64,000 nucleotides of DNA from Leisingera sp. SS27 (lineage in GTDB: Bacteria > Pseudomonadota > Alphaproteobacteria > Rhodobacterales > Rhodobacteraceae). Positions 48,546-57,434 of the stretch are shown here, one piece after another. Both the position numbers and the translations under genes were made by a program. The stretch lies in the NCBI RefSeq assembly GCF_028368855.1, contig NZ_JAQNCY010000001.1, forward strand, positions 434,001 to 498,000, written 5' to 3'. Position 1 is the stretch's first letter. The number at the start of each line of letters is the position of its first letter. A model generated the notes under the pieces. The model ran no database searches, was not told where the DNA came from, and saw only the letters and a program-made list of their open reading frames with translations.

Positions 48546-48856
48546 CCTGATCCCTCAACAGTTTCCCGGCACAGGCCGGATGGGCCGCAATTTTGCACAC
48601 TTGCCCGCCCCAACTACTGGGCAGTTTTGAACAGTATGCGGATGTATGCCGTCCGTATTAATAAAACCGACGCCAGAAATGTCGTATTTTTACACGGAAA
48701 CGACGAAACTGTGCATTGACGAAACGCCGTATCTCTGCCGGAATGCAGGCATGGGGAAACTTTAATCCAAAACCTGAACCAAAAACGCCCGGCACACAGC
48801 CGGGCCAATATCCGTTTTGCACATAAATGACCGAACGGAATGACAGGGAGACCTAA
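48546..48856. promoter_or_regulatory. Promoter and leader of the ABC importer
   Basis: No gene is seen. Near 48640-48665 ATGCGGA..TCCGTAT is an inverted pair that could bind the AraC regulator. A perfect hairpin GCCCGGC-n5-GCCGGGC (48789-48807) lies in the leader about 50 bases before the start codon of the binding protein. Confidence 0.45.
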
Positions 48857-50521
48857 ATGACCAAAGACACCATCAACGGAGCCCCGATCCATTGGGCCGC
48901 CAAGATGCACGCCAAGGAAGTGCTGGACGGCAAGCTGGACCGCCGTGAGTTTCTGACCCGCGCCACTTCGCTGGGCGTTACCGCGGCAGCGGCCTATGGC
49001 ATGATCGGCCTGGCCGCCCCGGTTAAGGCGGCTGAAGAGAAAAAGCAGGGCGGCACCCTGCGCGTGCAGACCGAAGTCCGCCCGCTGAAGGACCCGCGCA
49101 CCTTTGACTGGTCGCAGATGGCCAACAAGACCCGCGGCACCATCGAATACCTGGTGGAATACAACAACGACGGCTCCTTCACCGGCATGCTGCTGGAGAG
49201 CTGGGAAATCAACGAGGACGCAACTGTCTACACGCTGAACGTCCGCAAAGGCGTGAAGTGGAACAACGGTGACGACTTCACCGCCGAAGATGTTGCCCGC
49301 AACATCGCCGGCTGGTGCGATAAGGGCCTGGAAGGCAACTCGATGGCCGGCCGTTTCGCAACCCTGGTCGACGGCGACACCGGCCAGGCGGTTGAAGGCA
49401 GCATTGAGGTTGTGGACAGCCACACCGTCAAACTGAACCTGCCGGCGTCCGACATCTCGCTGATTGCAGGCATGGCCGACTACCCGGCGGCCATCGTGCA
49501 CTCTTCCTTCCAGACCAACGACTTCACCCAGAACGTCGGCACCGGCCCGTTCCTGCTGACAGAGCTGGAAGTCGGCGTGCGCTCAGTTCTGGAACGCAAC
49601 GACGACCACACCTGGTGGGGCGAGGCAATTTACGGCAAGCCGGCGCTGGATCGCATCGAATACGTGGATTTCGGCACTGATCCGTCGTCTTGGCTGGCGG
49701 CACTGGAATCTGACGAAGTGGACATGCTCTATGAGTCGGTTGGTGAATTCATCGACGTGATGGACGGCCTCGGCTACAAGAAGTCCGAAGTTGTGACCAT
49801 GTCCTCGATCGTGATCCGCACCAACCAGCTGGCGGAAATCGACGGCAAGAAACCCTATGCAGACAAGCGCGTCCGCAAGGCGATCCAGATGGCCGTCGAC
49901 AACTCTGTCTGCCTGGAACTGGGTTATGGCGGCCGCGGCGAGCCTGCAGAAAACCACCACGTTGGCCCGATCCATCCGGAATATGCCGAACTGCCGCCGC
50001 AGGCGGTTGACCCCGCCGGCGCCAAGGCGCTGATGGAAGAAGCCGGCATGATGGACTTCGAGCATGAAATCCTGTCGATTGACGACGACTGGCGCCGGAA
50101 CACCACCGACGCGGTGGCGGCACAGCTGCGCGACGCGGGCTTCAAGGTGAAGCGGACTGTTCTGCCCGGCTCGACCTTCTGGAATGACTGGGCCAAGTAC
50201 CCGTTCTCCTCGACCAACTGGAACCACCGCCCGCTGGGCGTGCAGATCTGGGCGCTGGCTTATAAGTCGGGCGAAGCCTGGAACGAGTTCGGCTGGTCCA
50301 ACCCTGAGTTCGACGCCCTGCTGGAGCAGGCCCTTTCGATTGCCGACGCTGACAAGCGCCGTGAAATCTCGGCCAAGGGCCAGGCCCTGATCCAGGAAGA
50401 AGGCGTGACCATCCAGCCCTACTGGCGTTCGCTGTACCGCCACATGCGCGAGGGTGTTGTCGGTGCCGACATGCACGTCTCCTTCGAACACCACCACTAC
50501 AAGTGGGGCTGGGCAGCCTAA
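48857..50521 (+). CDS. ABC transporter substrate-binding protein (peptide/nickel family 5)
   Basis: Periplasmic binding protein of 554 residues, SBP_bac_5 type, for peptides, opines or similar ligands. The N-terminus carries a Tat signal: twin Arg29-Arg30 in [20 protein letters not shown], cleaved after about residue 58, so it is probably exported folded. The mature protein begins with a lysine/glutamate-rich stretch, followed by [32 protein letters not shown] (about 115-145), a family hallmark. It is followed by a hairpin at 50544-50569 and two permeases and a double ATPase in one operon. Confidence 0.93.
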   Translation: MTKDTINGAPIHWAAKMHAKEVLDGKLDRREFLTRATSLGVTAAAAYGMIGLAAPVKAAEEKKQGGTLRVQTEVRPLKDPRTFDWSQMANKTRGTIEYLVEYNNDGSFTGMLLESWEINEDATVYTLNVRKGVKWNNGDDFTAEDVARNIAGWCDKGLEGNSMAGRFATLVDGDTGQAVEGSIEVVDSHTVKLNLPASDISLIAGMADYPAAIVHSSFQTNDFTQNVGTGPFLLTELEVGVRSVLERNDDHTWWGEAIYGKPALDRIEYVDFGTDPSSWLAALESDEVDMLYESVGEFIDVMDGLGYKKSEVVTMSSIVIRTNQLAEIDGKKPYADKRVRKAIQMAVDNSVCLELGYGGRGEPAENHHVGPIHPEYAELPPQAVDPAGAKALMEEAGMMDFEHEILSIDDDWRRNTTDAVAAQLRDAGFKVKRTVLPGSTFWNDWAKYPFSSTNWNHRPLGVQIWALAYKSGEAWNEFGWSNPEFDALLEQALSIADADKRREISAKGQALIQEEGVTIQPYWRSLYRHMREGVVGADMHVSFEHHHYKWGWAA

Positions 50522-50543
50522 GCCCGACCGGCTCCTGACCTTT

Positions 50544-50569
50544 GCACCGCCCCTTCTCAGGGGCGGTGC
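50544..50569 (+). terminator. Stem-loop between binding protein and permease genes
   Basis: Perfect 10-bp stem GCACCGCCCC / GGGGCGGTGC, loop TTCTCA, followed only by TTTCC. The weak U-tract suggests partial termination or mRNA stabilisation, which gives excess binding protein, as in many importer operons. Confidence 0.75.
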
Positions 50570-50640
50570 TTTCCAGCTCAAAAGATAAGAGACCCGCACC
50601 GCGAGCCGGGTCCGATCCGCCAGACTGACAGGGGACCCAA

Positions 50641-51693
50641 ATGGGACTTTTCATTCTCCGCCGTTCGGGCGTGATGCTGCTGACGGCCCTGTGCCTGACG
50701 TTCATCGTGTTCTTCCTGACGAACCTCTACCCCAACCTCGAAAAACTCGCCAAAACCCAGGGCAACTTCCGCATGACGGATGAGGCCGTGGCCAGCTGGC
50801 TCGACAAAAACGGCCACAGCGGCTGGATGATCAGCCGTTACGGCGAATGGCTTGGCGTGCTGCCAGGCTGGACCCGCGAGAACGAGGAAGGTGTCACCGG
50901 CCGCTGCATCACCGGTGCCGTGAGTGCAGAGGAGGCTGCAAATGCGCCCACCTTCTGCGGTATCCTGCAAGGGGACTGGGGATACTCAAGCGTTTTCAAG
51001 AAAGATGTGGCCAGCATTATCTCGGAGCGCTTGCAGAACACGCTGCGCCTGATGGGCTGGGTTCTGCTGCTGATGGTTCCTTCTGCCCTGATCATCGGCG
51101 TGCTGGCCGGGATGAGAGAAGGCTCCGCAACGGATCGCGGCCTATCGACCGTCTCCATCCTGACGACGGCGACGCCCGAATACGTCTCTGGTGTTATCTT
51201 CATTGCGGTCTTCACCTCGTCCACCGTCGGTCTGAAGTGGTTCAAGGGCACCGCAACTGCGGCCACCGATAACCCCACGTTTGAAAACTTCTTCCTGCCG
51301 GTGCTGACCATCGCGCTTTACGGCATGGGATATATCGCCCGGATGACCCGCGCCTCGATGACCGAGGTGATGACCGCGCAATACATCCGTACCGCCCGTC
51401 TCAAAGGTGTGAGCTTCCACAATATCGTCATCAAACACGCGCTGCGGAACGCGCTGATCGCCCCCTTCACGGTCATCATGCTGCAGTTCCCCTGGCTCTT
51501 GAACGGTGTGGTGATCGTGGAAACCCTGTTCAACTACAAAGGCTTCGGCTTCATCCTGGTGCAAGCTGCCGGAAACAACGACATCGACCTGCTGCTGGCT
51601 GTGTCCGTGGTGTCCGTCTTCGTTGTTCTGATCACCCAGATGATTTCCGACATAGGCTACGTGTACCTCAACCCGCGTATCCGGATCTCCTAA
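50641..51693 (+). CDS. ABC transporter permease (DppB/OppB type)
   Basis: Inner-membrane permease of 350 residues. The first helix is MGLFILRRSGVMLLTALCL, followed by a large periplasmic loop (about 35-125) and a C-terminal binding-protein-dependent transport domain with six helices. The cytoplasmic EAA-type loop is HNIVIKHALRNALIAPFTVI. It pairs with the permease starting 15 bases after its stop. Confidence 0.92.
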   Translation: MGLFILRRSGVMLLTALCLTFIVFFLTNLYPNLEKLAKTQGNFRMTDEAVASWLDKNGHSGWMISRYGEWLGVLPGWTRENEEGVTGRCITGAVSAEEAANAPTFCGILQGDWGYSSVFKKDVASIISERLQNTLRLMGWVLLLMVPSALIIGVLAGMREGSATDRGLSTVSILTTATPEYVSGVIFIAVFTSSTVGLKWFKGTATAATDNPTFENFFLPVLTIALYGMGYIARMTRASMTEVMTAQYIRTARLKGVSFHNIVIKHALRNALIAPFTVIMLQFPWLLNGVVIVETLFNYKGFGFILVQAAGNNDIDLLLAVSVVSVFVVLITQMISDIGYVYLNPRIRIS

Positions 51694-51708
51694 GGAAGGC
51701 AGCAAAGC

Positions 51709-52926
51709 ATGGAACCTCTTAGCGCACTCGATATCACCGCGCGGATTCTCTACCAGCTGTCGCCGGTCTGGATTTCGCTCCTCATCCTCTTTGCCCTCTC
51801 TGCGGCCTTCAAACGCCGCCTCGGGCTGTATGGCAAACTGTTTGACAGCCCCATCGGCATGATCGGCTTTGCCCTGGTTATGTTCTGGGTCTTCACCGGC
51901 ATCTACGGTGCGATGGACATGATTGTGACGCATGATCCGCTGTCTCAAGTCTCCGGCATGAAGAACAAGGTGCCCGGCACCCCGGTCCGCGGCCTCGGCG
52001 AGGAAGAATACCAATGGTACCTCCTGGGCGGCGATAACCTGGCCCGCGACGTGTTCAGCCGCCTGATCAAGGGCGCCTGGGTGGTCGTTCAGATCGCCCC
52101 GCTGGCCACATTGTTTGCCTTCATGGTCGGCATCACCCTGGGCCTGCCTGCCGGCTATTACGGCGGACGGCTGGACACCATCCTGTCATTCCTGGCAAAC
52201 CTGATCCTGGCCTTCCCGGTGATCCTTCTGTTCTACCTGCTGGTCACGCCCGAGATCGTCGCAACCGGCGTGCCGAATTATATGGCGATCGTCCTGTTCA
52301 TGTTCCCCATTGTCTTCATCGGGGTGCTGCTGAACTCGCGCTATTACACCCGTCCCAAGCTGCGCAACCCGCTGCTGGCCGGTGTTCTTGGCATCGCCAT
52401 ATGGCTGTATCTGCAGCTGGTCTCCAGCGGCGGCTACCTGATCAACACCAGCACCGGCTTCAAGATCCCGGGGCTGCCCAAGGTTTTGGACTTCTTCGAT
52501 ATCCCCGGCGGTATCCTGGTGGTGTTCGTGTCGGTGGTCTTCGTCAACTCGCCCACGGTGTTCCGTATCGTGCGCGGCCTGACGCTCGACATCAAAACCC
52601 GCGACTATGTGGCTGCGGCCCAGACCCGCGGCGAAGGCCCCTGGTACATCATGCTGTGGGAGATTCTGCCCAACGCCCGCGGGCCGCTGATCGTCGATTT
52701 CTGCCTGCGCATCGGCTACACGACCATCCTGCTGGGCACCCTGGGCTTCTTCGGCCTTGGCCTGCCGCCGGAAAGCCCGGACTGGGGCTCAACGATCAAT
52801 GACGGCCGCAAGCTGTTGTCGATCTACCTGCACCCGGCGCTGCCGCCCGCCTTTGCGCTGCTGACGCTGGTTCTGGGCCTGAACCTGCTGGCCGACGGCC
52901 TGCGCGAGGAAAGCCTGAAGGATTGA
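51709..52926 (+). CDS. ABC transporter permease (DppC/OppC type)
   Basis: Second permease of the pair, 405 residues. Compared with standard DppC it has about 80 additional residues in the middle (about 190-275) between membrane segments. The EAA loop is in GEGPWYIMLWEILPNARGPLIV, followed by LGFFGLGLPPESPDWG, the typical end of this family. Confidence 0.92.
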   Translation: MEPLSALDITARILYQLSPVWISLLILFALSAAFKRRLGLYGKLFDSPIGMIGFALVMFWVFTGIYGAMDMIVTHDPLSQVSGMKNKVPGTPVRGLGEEEYQWYLLGGDNLARDVFSRLIKGAWVVVQIAPLATLFAFMVGITLGLPAGYYGGRLDTILSFLANLILAFPVILLFYLLVTPEIVATGVPNYMAIVLFMFPIVFIGVLLNSRYYTRPKLRNPLLAGVLGIAIWLYLQLVSSGGYLINTSTGFKIPGLPKVLDFFDIPGGILVVFVSVVFVNSPTVFRIVRGLTLDIKTRDYVAAAQTRGEGPWYIMLWEILPNARGPLIVDFCLRIGYTTILLGTLGFFGLGLPPESPDWGSTINDGRKLLSIYLHPALPPAFALLTLVLGLNLLADGLREESLKD

Positions 52927-52934
52927 TCCAAACC

Positions 52935-52988
52935 GGCGGGACCGGGGGCCAGCCCCCGGACCCCCGGGATACTTGAGGCCAGATGAAA
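52935..52988 (+). repeat. Hairpin-plus-tail repetitive element, copy 2
   Basis: Perfect hairpin CCGGGGG-CCAG-CCCCCGG (52942-52959) followed by CCCCCGGGATACTTGAGGCC and AGATGAAAG. Same layout as the element at 25581-25630 in the opposite orientation. It lies between the second permease and the double ATPase gene within the importer operon. Confidence 0.65.
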
Positions 52989-53028
52989 GGGATCCTGTCT
53001 CTTCCAGCCTCAACAGGGAGAAAAGAAT

Positions 53029-55119
53029 ATGAACAAACTGGCAGACTACGACGGCCCGATCCTCGAGATTAACAAGCTGTCGATCTCCTTCTTCACCCGG
53101 CTGCGCGAAATTCCGGCGGTGATGGATTTCTCGGTCACCGTGCAGCCTGGCGAAGCGGTCGGCCTGGTCGGCGAGTCCGGCTGCGGCAAATCCACCGTGG
53201 CGCTTGGCGTTATGCAGGACCTTGGCAAGAACGGCCGTGTCGTCGGCGGCACCATCAAGTTCAAGGGCCGCGATCTGGCGGAGATGAGCGCCGAGGAGCT
53301 GCGCGACATCCGCGGCAACGAGATCGCGATGATCTATCAGGAACCGATGGCTTCGCTCAATCCGGCGATGAAGATCGGAAAGCAGCTGATGGAAGTGCCG
53401 ATGATCCACGAGGGCGTCAGCGAGAAGGTAGCCTATCAGCGCGCGCTGGAAGTGGTGACCGACGTGCGCCTGCCCGACCCGGAACGGATGCTGAACTCCT
53501 TCCCGCACCAGCTGTCGGGCGGCCAGCAACAGCGGATCGTGATTGCGATGGCGCTGATGTCGAAGCCATCACTCCTGATCCTCGATGAACCCACTACCGC
53601 GCTGGACGTGACGGTGGAGGCCGCGGTGGTCGAGCTGGTCAAGGATCTGGGCAAGAAATACGGCACCTCGATGCTGTTCATCTCGCACAACCTCGGCCTG
53701 GTTCTGGAAACCTGCGACCGGCTCTGTGTGATGTATTCCGGCGAGGCGGTGGAGCGCGGATCCATCCACGACGTGTTTGACGAGATGCAGCACCCCTATA
53801 CCCAGGCGCTGTTCCGCTCAATCCCGCTGCCGGGTGCCGACAAGAACTCGCGCCCGCTGGTGGCGATCCCCGGCAACTTCCCGCTGCCCCACGAACGCCC
53901 GCCCGGCTGCAACTTCGGCCCGCGCTGCGATTACTTCGAGGAAGGCCGCTGCGATCAGGACATGGTCATCCCGATGTCGCCGGTGCATGGCAACGACCGC
54001 CACGAAACCCGCTGCCTCAAGTTCCAGGAAATCGATTGGAATGCGCCGATCACGGTCGGCGAGCAGAAGGAAAAGACCGCGCCCGGCAAGGTCGTCCTCA
54101 AGATGGACAACCTCAAGAAATACTACGAGGTGGCTGCCAACGCCCTGTTCGGCGGCGGCGATACAAAGGTGGTGAAAGCCAACGAGACGCTGAGCTTCGA
54201 GGCCCGCGAGTCCGAAACCCTTGCCATCGTCGGCGAGTCCGGCTGCGGCAAGTCCACCTTTGCCAAGGTGCTGATGGGGCTGGAGACCGCTACCGAGGGC
54301 CAGATCCTGCTCGACAACCGCAACATCGAGCAGATCCCGATCGAGGAGCGCGACACCAAAACCGTTTCCGACGTGCAGATGGTATTCCAGAACCCGTTTG
54401 ACACGCTGAACCCGTCGATGACCGTAGGCCGCCAGATCATGCGGGCGCTGGAAATCTTCGGTATCGGCAATTCCGAGGCCGAACGCCGCAAGCGGATGCT
54501 GGAGCTCTTGGACCTGGTGAAGCTGCCCCGCGCCTTTGCCGACCGGATGCCGCGGCAGCTGTCGGGCGGCCAGAAGCAGCGTGTGGGCATCGCCCGCGCC
54601 TTTGCCGGCGGCGCCCGGATCGTGGTGGCGGACGAACCCGTCTCAGCGCTGGACGTTTCGGTGCAGGCCGCGGTCACCGACCTCCTGATGGAGATCCAGA
54701 GGAACGAGAAGACGACACTCCTGTTCATCTCCCACGACCTGTCGATTGTGCGTTATCTCAGCGACCGGGTGATGGTGATGTACCTCGGCCATGTGGTCGA
54801 ACTGGGCGACACTGATCAGGTGTTTGCACCGCCCTACCACCCCTATACCGAGGCGCTGCTCAGCGCGGTGCCGATCGCCGACACCTCCGTGGAGAAAGAG
54901 CACATCGTTCTGGAGGGCGACATCCCCTCGGCGATGAACCCGCCGCCGGGCTGCCCGTTCCAGACCCGCTGCCGCTGGAAGTCCGAAGTGCCGGGTGGAT
55001 TGTGCGAGAAGGACGTTCCGCCGGTGCGCACATTGGACGGCGGCCACCAGATCAAATGCCACCTCAGCGACGACGTGCTGGAGCGCATGACGCCGGTGAT
55101 CAAGGTCGCAGCCGAGTAA
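53029..55119 (+). CDS. ABC transporter ATP-binding protein with two fused ATPase domains
   Basis: Cytoplasmic subunit of 696 residues that powers import. Domain 1 (about 10-320) has Walker A GESGCGKSTVA, signature LSGGQQQRI and Walker B LLILDEPTTAL. Domain 2 (about 360-650) has GESGCGKSTFA, LSGGQKQRV and IVVADEPVSALD. Each carries the C-terminal oligopeptide-transport cysteine motif (CNFGPRCDYFEEGRC; CPFQTRCRWKSE), which may bind an Fe-S cluster in the DppD/OppD family. This is equivalent to DppD and DppF fused. Confidence 0.95.
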   Translation: MNKLADYDGPILEINKLSISFFTRLREIPAVMDFSVTVQPGEAVGLVGESGCGKSTVALGVMQDLGKNGRVVGGTIKFKGRDLAEMSAEELRDIRGNEIAMIYQEPMASLNPAMKIGKQLMEVPMIHEGVSEKVAYQRALEVVTDVRLPDPERMLNSFPHQLSGGQQQRIVIAMALMSKPSLLILDEPTTALDVTVEAAVVELVKDLGKKYGTSMLFISHNLGLVLETCDRLCVMYSGEAVERGSIHDVFDEMQHPYTQALFRSIPLPGADKNSRPLVAIPGNFPLPHERPPGCNFGPRCDYFEEGRCDQDMVIPMSPVHGNDRHETRCLKFQEIDWNAPITVGEQKEKTAPGKVVLKMDNLKKYYEVAANALFGGGDTKVVKANETLSFEARESETLAIVGESGCGKSTFAKVLMGLETATEGQILLDNRNIEQIPIEERDTKTVSDVQMVFQNPFDTLNPSMTVGRQIMRALEIFGIGNSEAERRKRMLELLDLVKLPRAFADRMPRQLSGGQKQRVGIARAFAGGARIVVADEPVSALDVSVQAAVTDLLMEIQRNEKTTLLFISHDLSIVRYLSDRVMVMYLGHVVELGDTDQVFAPPYHPYTEALLSAVPIADTSVEKEHIVLEGDIPSAMNPPPGCPFQTRCRWKSEVPGGLCEKDVPPVRTLDGGHQIKCHLSDDVLERMTPVIKVAAE

Positions 55120-55140
55120 GGCGCCGGAACAACACGCCGC

Positions 55141-55173
55141 AAAAAAGCCGGGGTTCTAACACCCCGGCTTTTT
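55141..55173. terminator. Bidirectional terminator after the ABC importer
   Basis: AAAAAAGCCGGGG / CCCCGGCTTTTT with loop TTCTAACA; A-run before and T-run after, so it works in both directions and separates the importer from the minus-strand membrane protein gene. Confidence 0.92.
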
Positions 55174-55217
55174 CATGCGCAGCATCGCAGCAATGCCCCA
55201 CTCCCACGGGGGCGGTC

Positions 55218-55592
55218 TCAGCTCAGCAGCAGCACCGAAATCATCAGAAGGTTGATTGAGGCGAATTGCATCAGCCGCGGCGCCTTGCTGCCCTTGGCTG
55301 CCGCAATCAGAGCCGCAGCAACTGAAACCGCAAGTCCGGCCAGGGTCAGGCCGCTGCCTGCCAGTCCGGCCAAGCCGCTGTCCGGCCCCCAAGGCGCGTC
55401 CGGAACCGCCATGCCCTTCAGCCCGACGCCAATCAGGATACCTGTCACCGCGCCCGCCAGGCTGAGCATCGCACTGCGCGGCTGCACCGGCAGGCGGCTT
55501 GCCAGAACGCTGTCGATCATATGCCGGGTCGGCACCGCGCTTGGCTGCCAGTCAATGCGGTCAAGACGCTCGTCAAAGCTGTTGATATACAA
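55218..55592 (-). CDS. Small inner-membrane protein of unknown function (possible CtrA/DnaA target)
   Basis: Protein of 124 residues with a short soluble N-terminus followed by three hydrophobic segments (about 40-60, 74-100, 108-123). No family is recognised. I chose TTG 55592 as start: it has a perfect GGAGGG ribosome-binding site six bases upstream and begins YINSFDERLDRIDWQP, whereas the in-frame GTG 55625 lacks one. A perfect TTAA-n7-TTAA CtrA site (55662-55676) and a perfect DnaA box (55683-55691) lie 70-100 bases upstream. Confidence 0.65.
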   Translation of the reverse strand: MYINSFDERLDRIDWQPSAVPTRHMIDSVLASRLPVQPRSAMLSLAGAVTGILIGVGLKGMAVPDAPWGPDSGLAGLAGSGLTLAGLAVSVAAALIAAAKGSKAPRLMQFASINLLMISVLLLS

Positions 55593-55661
55593 GGCATTCC
55601 CTCCAGAACCTGCGCACAGATTCACGAAAAATTAAGGCAAATGCTTGACACTCCGGCGGAG

Positions 55662-55676
55662 TTAACGCGGCATTAA
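55662..55676 (-). promoter_or_regulatory. Perfect CtrA-type site (TTAA-n7-TTAA)
   Basis: TTAACGCGGCATTAA matches the CtrA full-site consensus exactly. It lies 70 bases upstream of the TTG start of the membrane protein gene and resembles sites near ctrA and sciP. Confidence 0.6.
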
Positions 55677-55682
55677 GGAAAG

Positions 55683-55691
55683 TTATCCACA
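55683..55691 (+). promoter_or_regulatory. Perfect DnaA box
   Basis: TTATCCACA, the strong DnaA consensus, lies six bases after the CtrA site and 20 bases beyond the end of the lytic transglycosylase gene. Single perfect boxes can occur by chance, but not often next to a CtrA site. Confidence 0.5.
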
Positions 55692-55710
55692 GGTTAACGC
55701 CTGCGCCGCC

Positions 55711-56295
55711 TCAGCTGCCCCAGATCTTGCGGACGTAGTTCTGGGTTTCCTTGTAGGGCGGCACGCCGCCGTATTTCTTCACCGCATCAGGCCCCGCGTT
55801 ATAGGCCGCCAGCGCCAGCCGCCAGGAGCCGAACTTGCGGAACTGGCGCGCCAGATAACGGGCGCCGCCTTCCAGGTTCTGCTGCGGAACCGCCGGGTTC
55901 ACACCCAGGGCCCGCGCTGTGGCCGGCATCAGCTGCGCCAGCCCCAGGGCACCCTTGTGCGACTTGGCATTGGGGTTCCAGTTGCTCTCCTGCTGGACCA
56001 GACGCAGGAACAGATCCTCAGGCACGCCATGCTGGCGCGCCGCACTGCGCGCCATTTCCAGATACTGGCCGCGGTACTTGCCGCTGTAAGGCAGCGTGCC
56101 GCCAGCGGAAGGGATACTGAAGGTCTGGGGCTGAAGCCGGACAGAGTTTTTGTACTGGGTCGCGGCGCGTCCATCCAGCACCCTGGTGTGCGCAGCGAAC
56201 AGATCCCGCCGGTTCTTTGTTCCCAGCATATCGGCAGACGCAGGCTGCCCTGCCCCAACCATGGCAATTACCAAACCCGCAACGGTCTTGCGCAT
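55711..56295 (-). CDS. Lytic transglycosylase, SLT domain
   Basis: Exported peptidoglycan-cleaving enzyme, 194 residues. ATG 56295 begins a Sec signal peptide ([16 protein letters not shown], cut near PASA). The catalytic Glu is in [14 protein letters not shown], followed by [18 protein letters not shown] and [15 protein letters not shown], the classic SLT motifs. Longer frames upstream put residues before the signal peptide and are rejected. Confidence 0.92.
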   Translation of the reverse strand: MRKTVAGLVIAMVGAGQPASADMLGTKNRRDLFAAHTRVLDGRAATQYKNSVRLQPQTFSIPSAGGTLPYSGKYRGQYLEMARSAARQHGVPEDLFLRLVQQESNWNPNAKSHKGALGLAQLMPATARALGVNPAVPQQNLEGGARYLARQFRKFGSWRLALAAYNAGPDAVKKYGGVPPYKETQNYVRKIWGS

Positions 56296-56528
56296 TTCCG
56301 CTGTCCCGACACTGTCCCACTTTGCGCAAATATAACTAATGCGGAGCAAATTTAAAGCAACACAGGCGCAAGAACCCGGGTTTGGCGCTGAAACAAGCGC
56401 AAAACCATCCCCAGAGAGCTGCTTTCCTCACCCTGCCGGGGTCTATAGTGTGCTGACAAAACAGCCCGGACGGATTCGCACCGGTCCGGTCAATGACAGG
56501 ATATTCAGGAAATAAAGGACGGAACCCT

Positions 56529-57044
56529 ATGGCCGGCTCACTCAACAAAGTCATGCTCATCGGCAACCTGGGCCGCGACCCGGAGGTGCGCAGCTTCCAG
56601 AACGGCGGCAAGGTCTGCAACCTGCGGATTGCCACCTCGGAAACCTGGAAGGACCGCAACACCGGCGAGCGCCGTGAGAAGACTGAATGGCACTCCGTCG
56701 CTGTCTTCAGCGAGGGCCTGGTGCGCGTGTGCGAGCAGTACCTGCGCAAGGGCTCCAAGGTCTACGTCGAAGGCCAGCTGCAGACCCGCAAATGGCAGGA
56801 CCAGAGCGGCCAGGACCGGTACTCGACCGAAATCGTGCTGCAGGGTTTCGGCGGCACGCTGACCATGCTGGACGGCCGCGGCGAAGGCGGCGGTGGCGGC
56901 GGCCAGGGCGGTGGCGGCTATGGCGGCGGCAATCAAGGCGGCGGCTACGGCGGCGGCTATGACAGCGGCTCCCAGGGCGGCGGCGGCGGCAACTTTGGCG
57001 GCGGCGCCTCCCACAACATCGACGACGACGAAATCCCGTTCTGA
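56529..57044 (+). CDS. ssb: Single-stranded DNA-binding protein
   Basis: Tetrameric ssDNA-binding protein, 171 residues. The OB fold (about 1-110, [18 protein letters not shown]) is followed by a very glycine-rich linker (about 120-163) and the conserved acidic tip DDDEIPF that recruits repair proteins. ATG 56529 begins MAGSLNKV; the upstream frame start at 56493 adds 12 non-family residues. No LexA-type box is seen in the 233-base gap. Divergent from the transglycosylase. Confidence 0.97.
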   Translation: MAGSLNKVMLIGNLGRDPEVRSFQNGGKVCNLRIATSETWKDRNTGERREKTEWHSVAVFSEGLVRVCEQYLRKGSKVYVEGQLQTRKWQDQSGQDRYSTEIVLQGFGGTLTMLDGRGEGGGGGGQGGGGYGGGNQGGGYGGGYDSGSQGGGGGNFGGGASHNIDDDEIPF

Positions 57045-57084
57045 GCCCAGCCGGGCCTCTCAGGAAACCGGGCAGCTTCTGCTT

Positions 57085-57123
57085 AAGCCCTCCGTCCCAA
57101 CCGGGCCGGAGGGCTTTTCTTTT
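57085..57123 (+). terminator. Rho-independent terminator of ssb
   Basis: Perfect 10-bp stem AAGCCCTCCG / CGGAGGGCTT with a 12-base loop, followed by TTCTTTT. Confidence 0.9.
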
Positions 57124-57136
57124 AACGCTGCCTTAC
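57122..57136 (+). promoter_or_regulatory. Weak CtrA-like site after ssb
   Basis: TTAACGCTGCCTTAC has one mismatch to TTAA-n7-TTAA and resembles the sites at 32803 and 55662. It is 300 bases upstream of the chemoreceptor gene, so its role is doubtful. Confidence 0.3.
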
Positions 57137-57434
57137 CCGTGCCTTTACGAAGCTTCCAAGTCCCCGCGCAATAACGGCGCTAAAGAGTTCCGTTTGCACT
57201 CTTCCAGAAGGTTCCGCCCCACCCGCCCTGCTTGATTGCGGCGGCATATACGGCCAATCTTTCAGCGCTTTACCAGTTGCACACCCCAGCACCGGAAACC
57301 GGAGCGGAACACCCGCCTTCCATAGCTGCCCCAGCCCCTATTAACCGCCCGCACAGCAAGGCTAGGCAAAAATTAAGACATATCACGGATGGTGAATGGA
57401 TATGTCGTGAAAAGGTACATCAAGGATTCGGAAT
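57137..57434. promoter_or_regulatory. Promoter region of the chemoreceptor
   Basis: No gene is seen. About 60 bases before the start, GACATAT-n16-ATATGTC is an inverted repeat that could bind a regulator. The short open frames here lack ribosome-binding sites and family resemblance. Confidence 0.4.
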
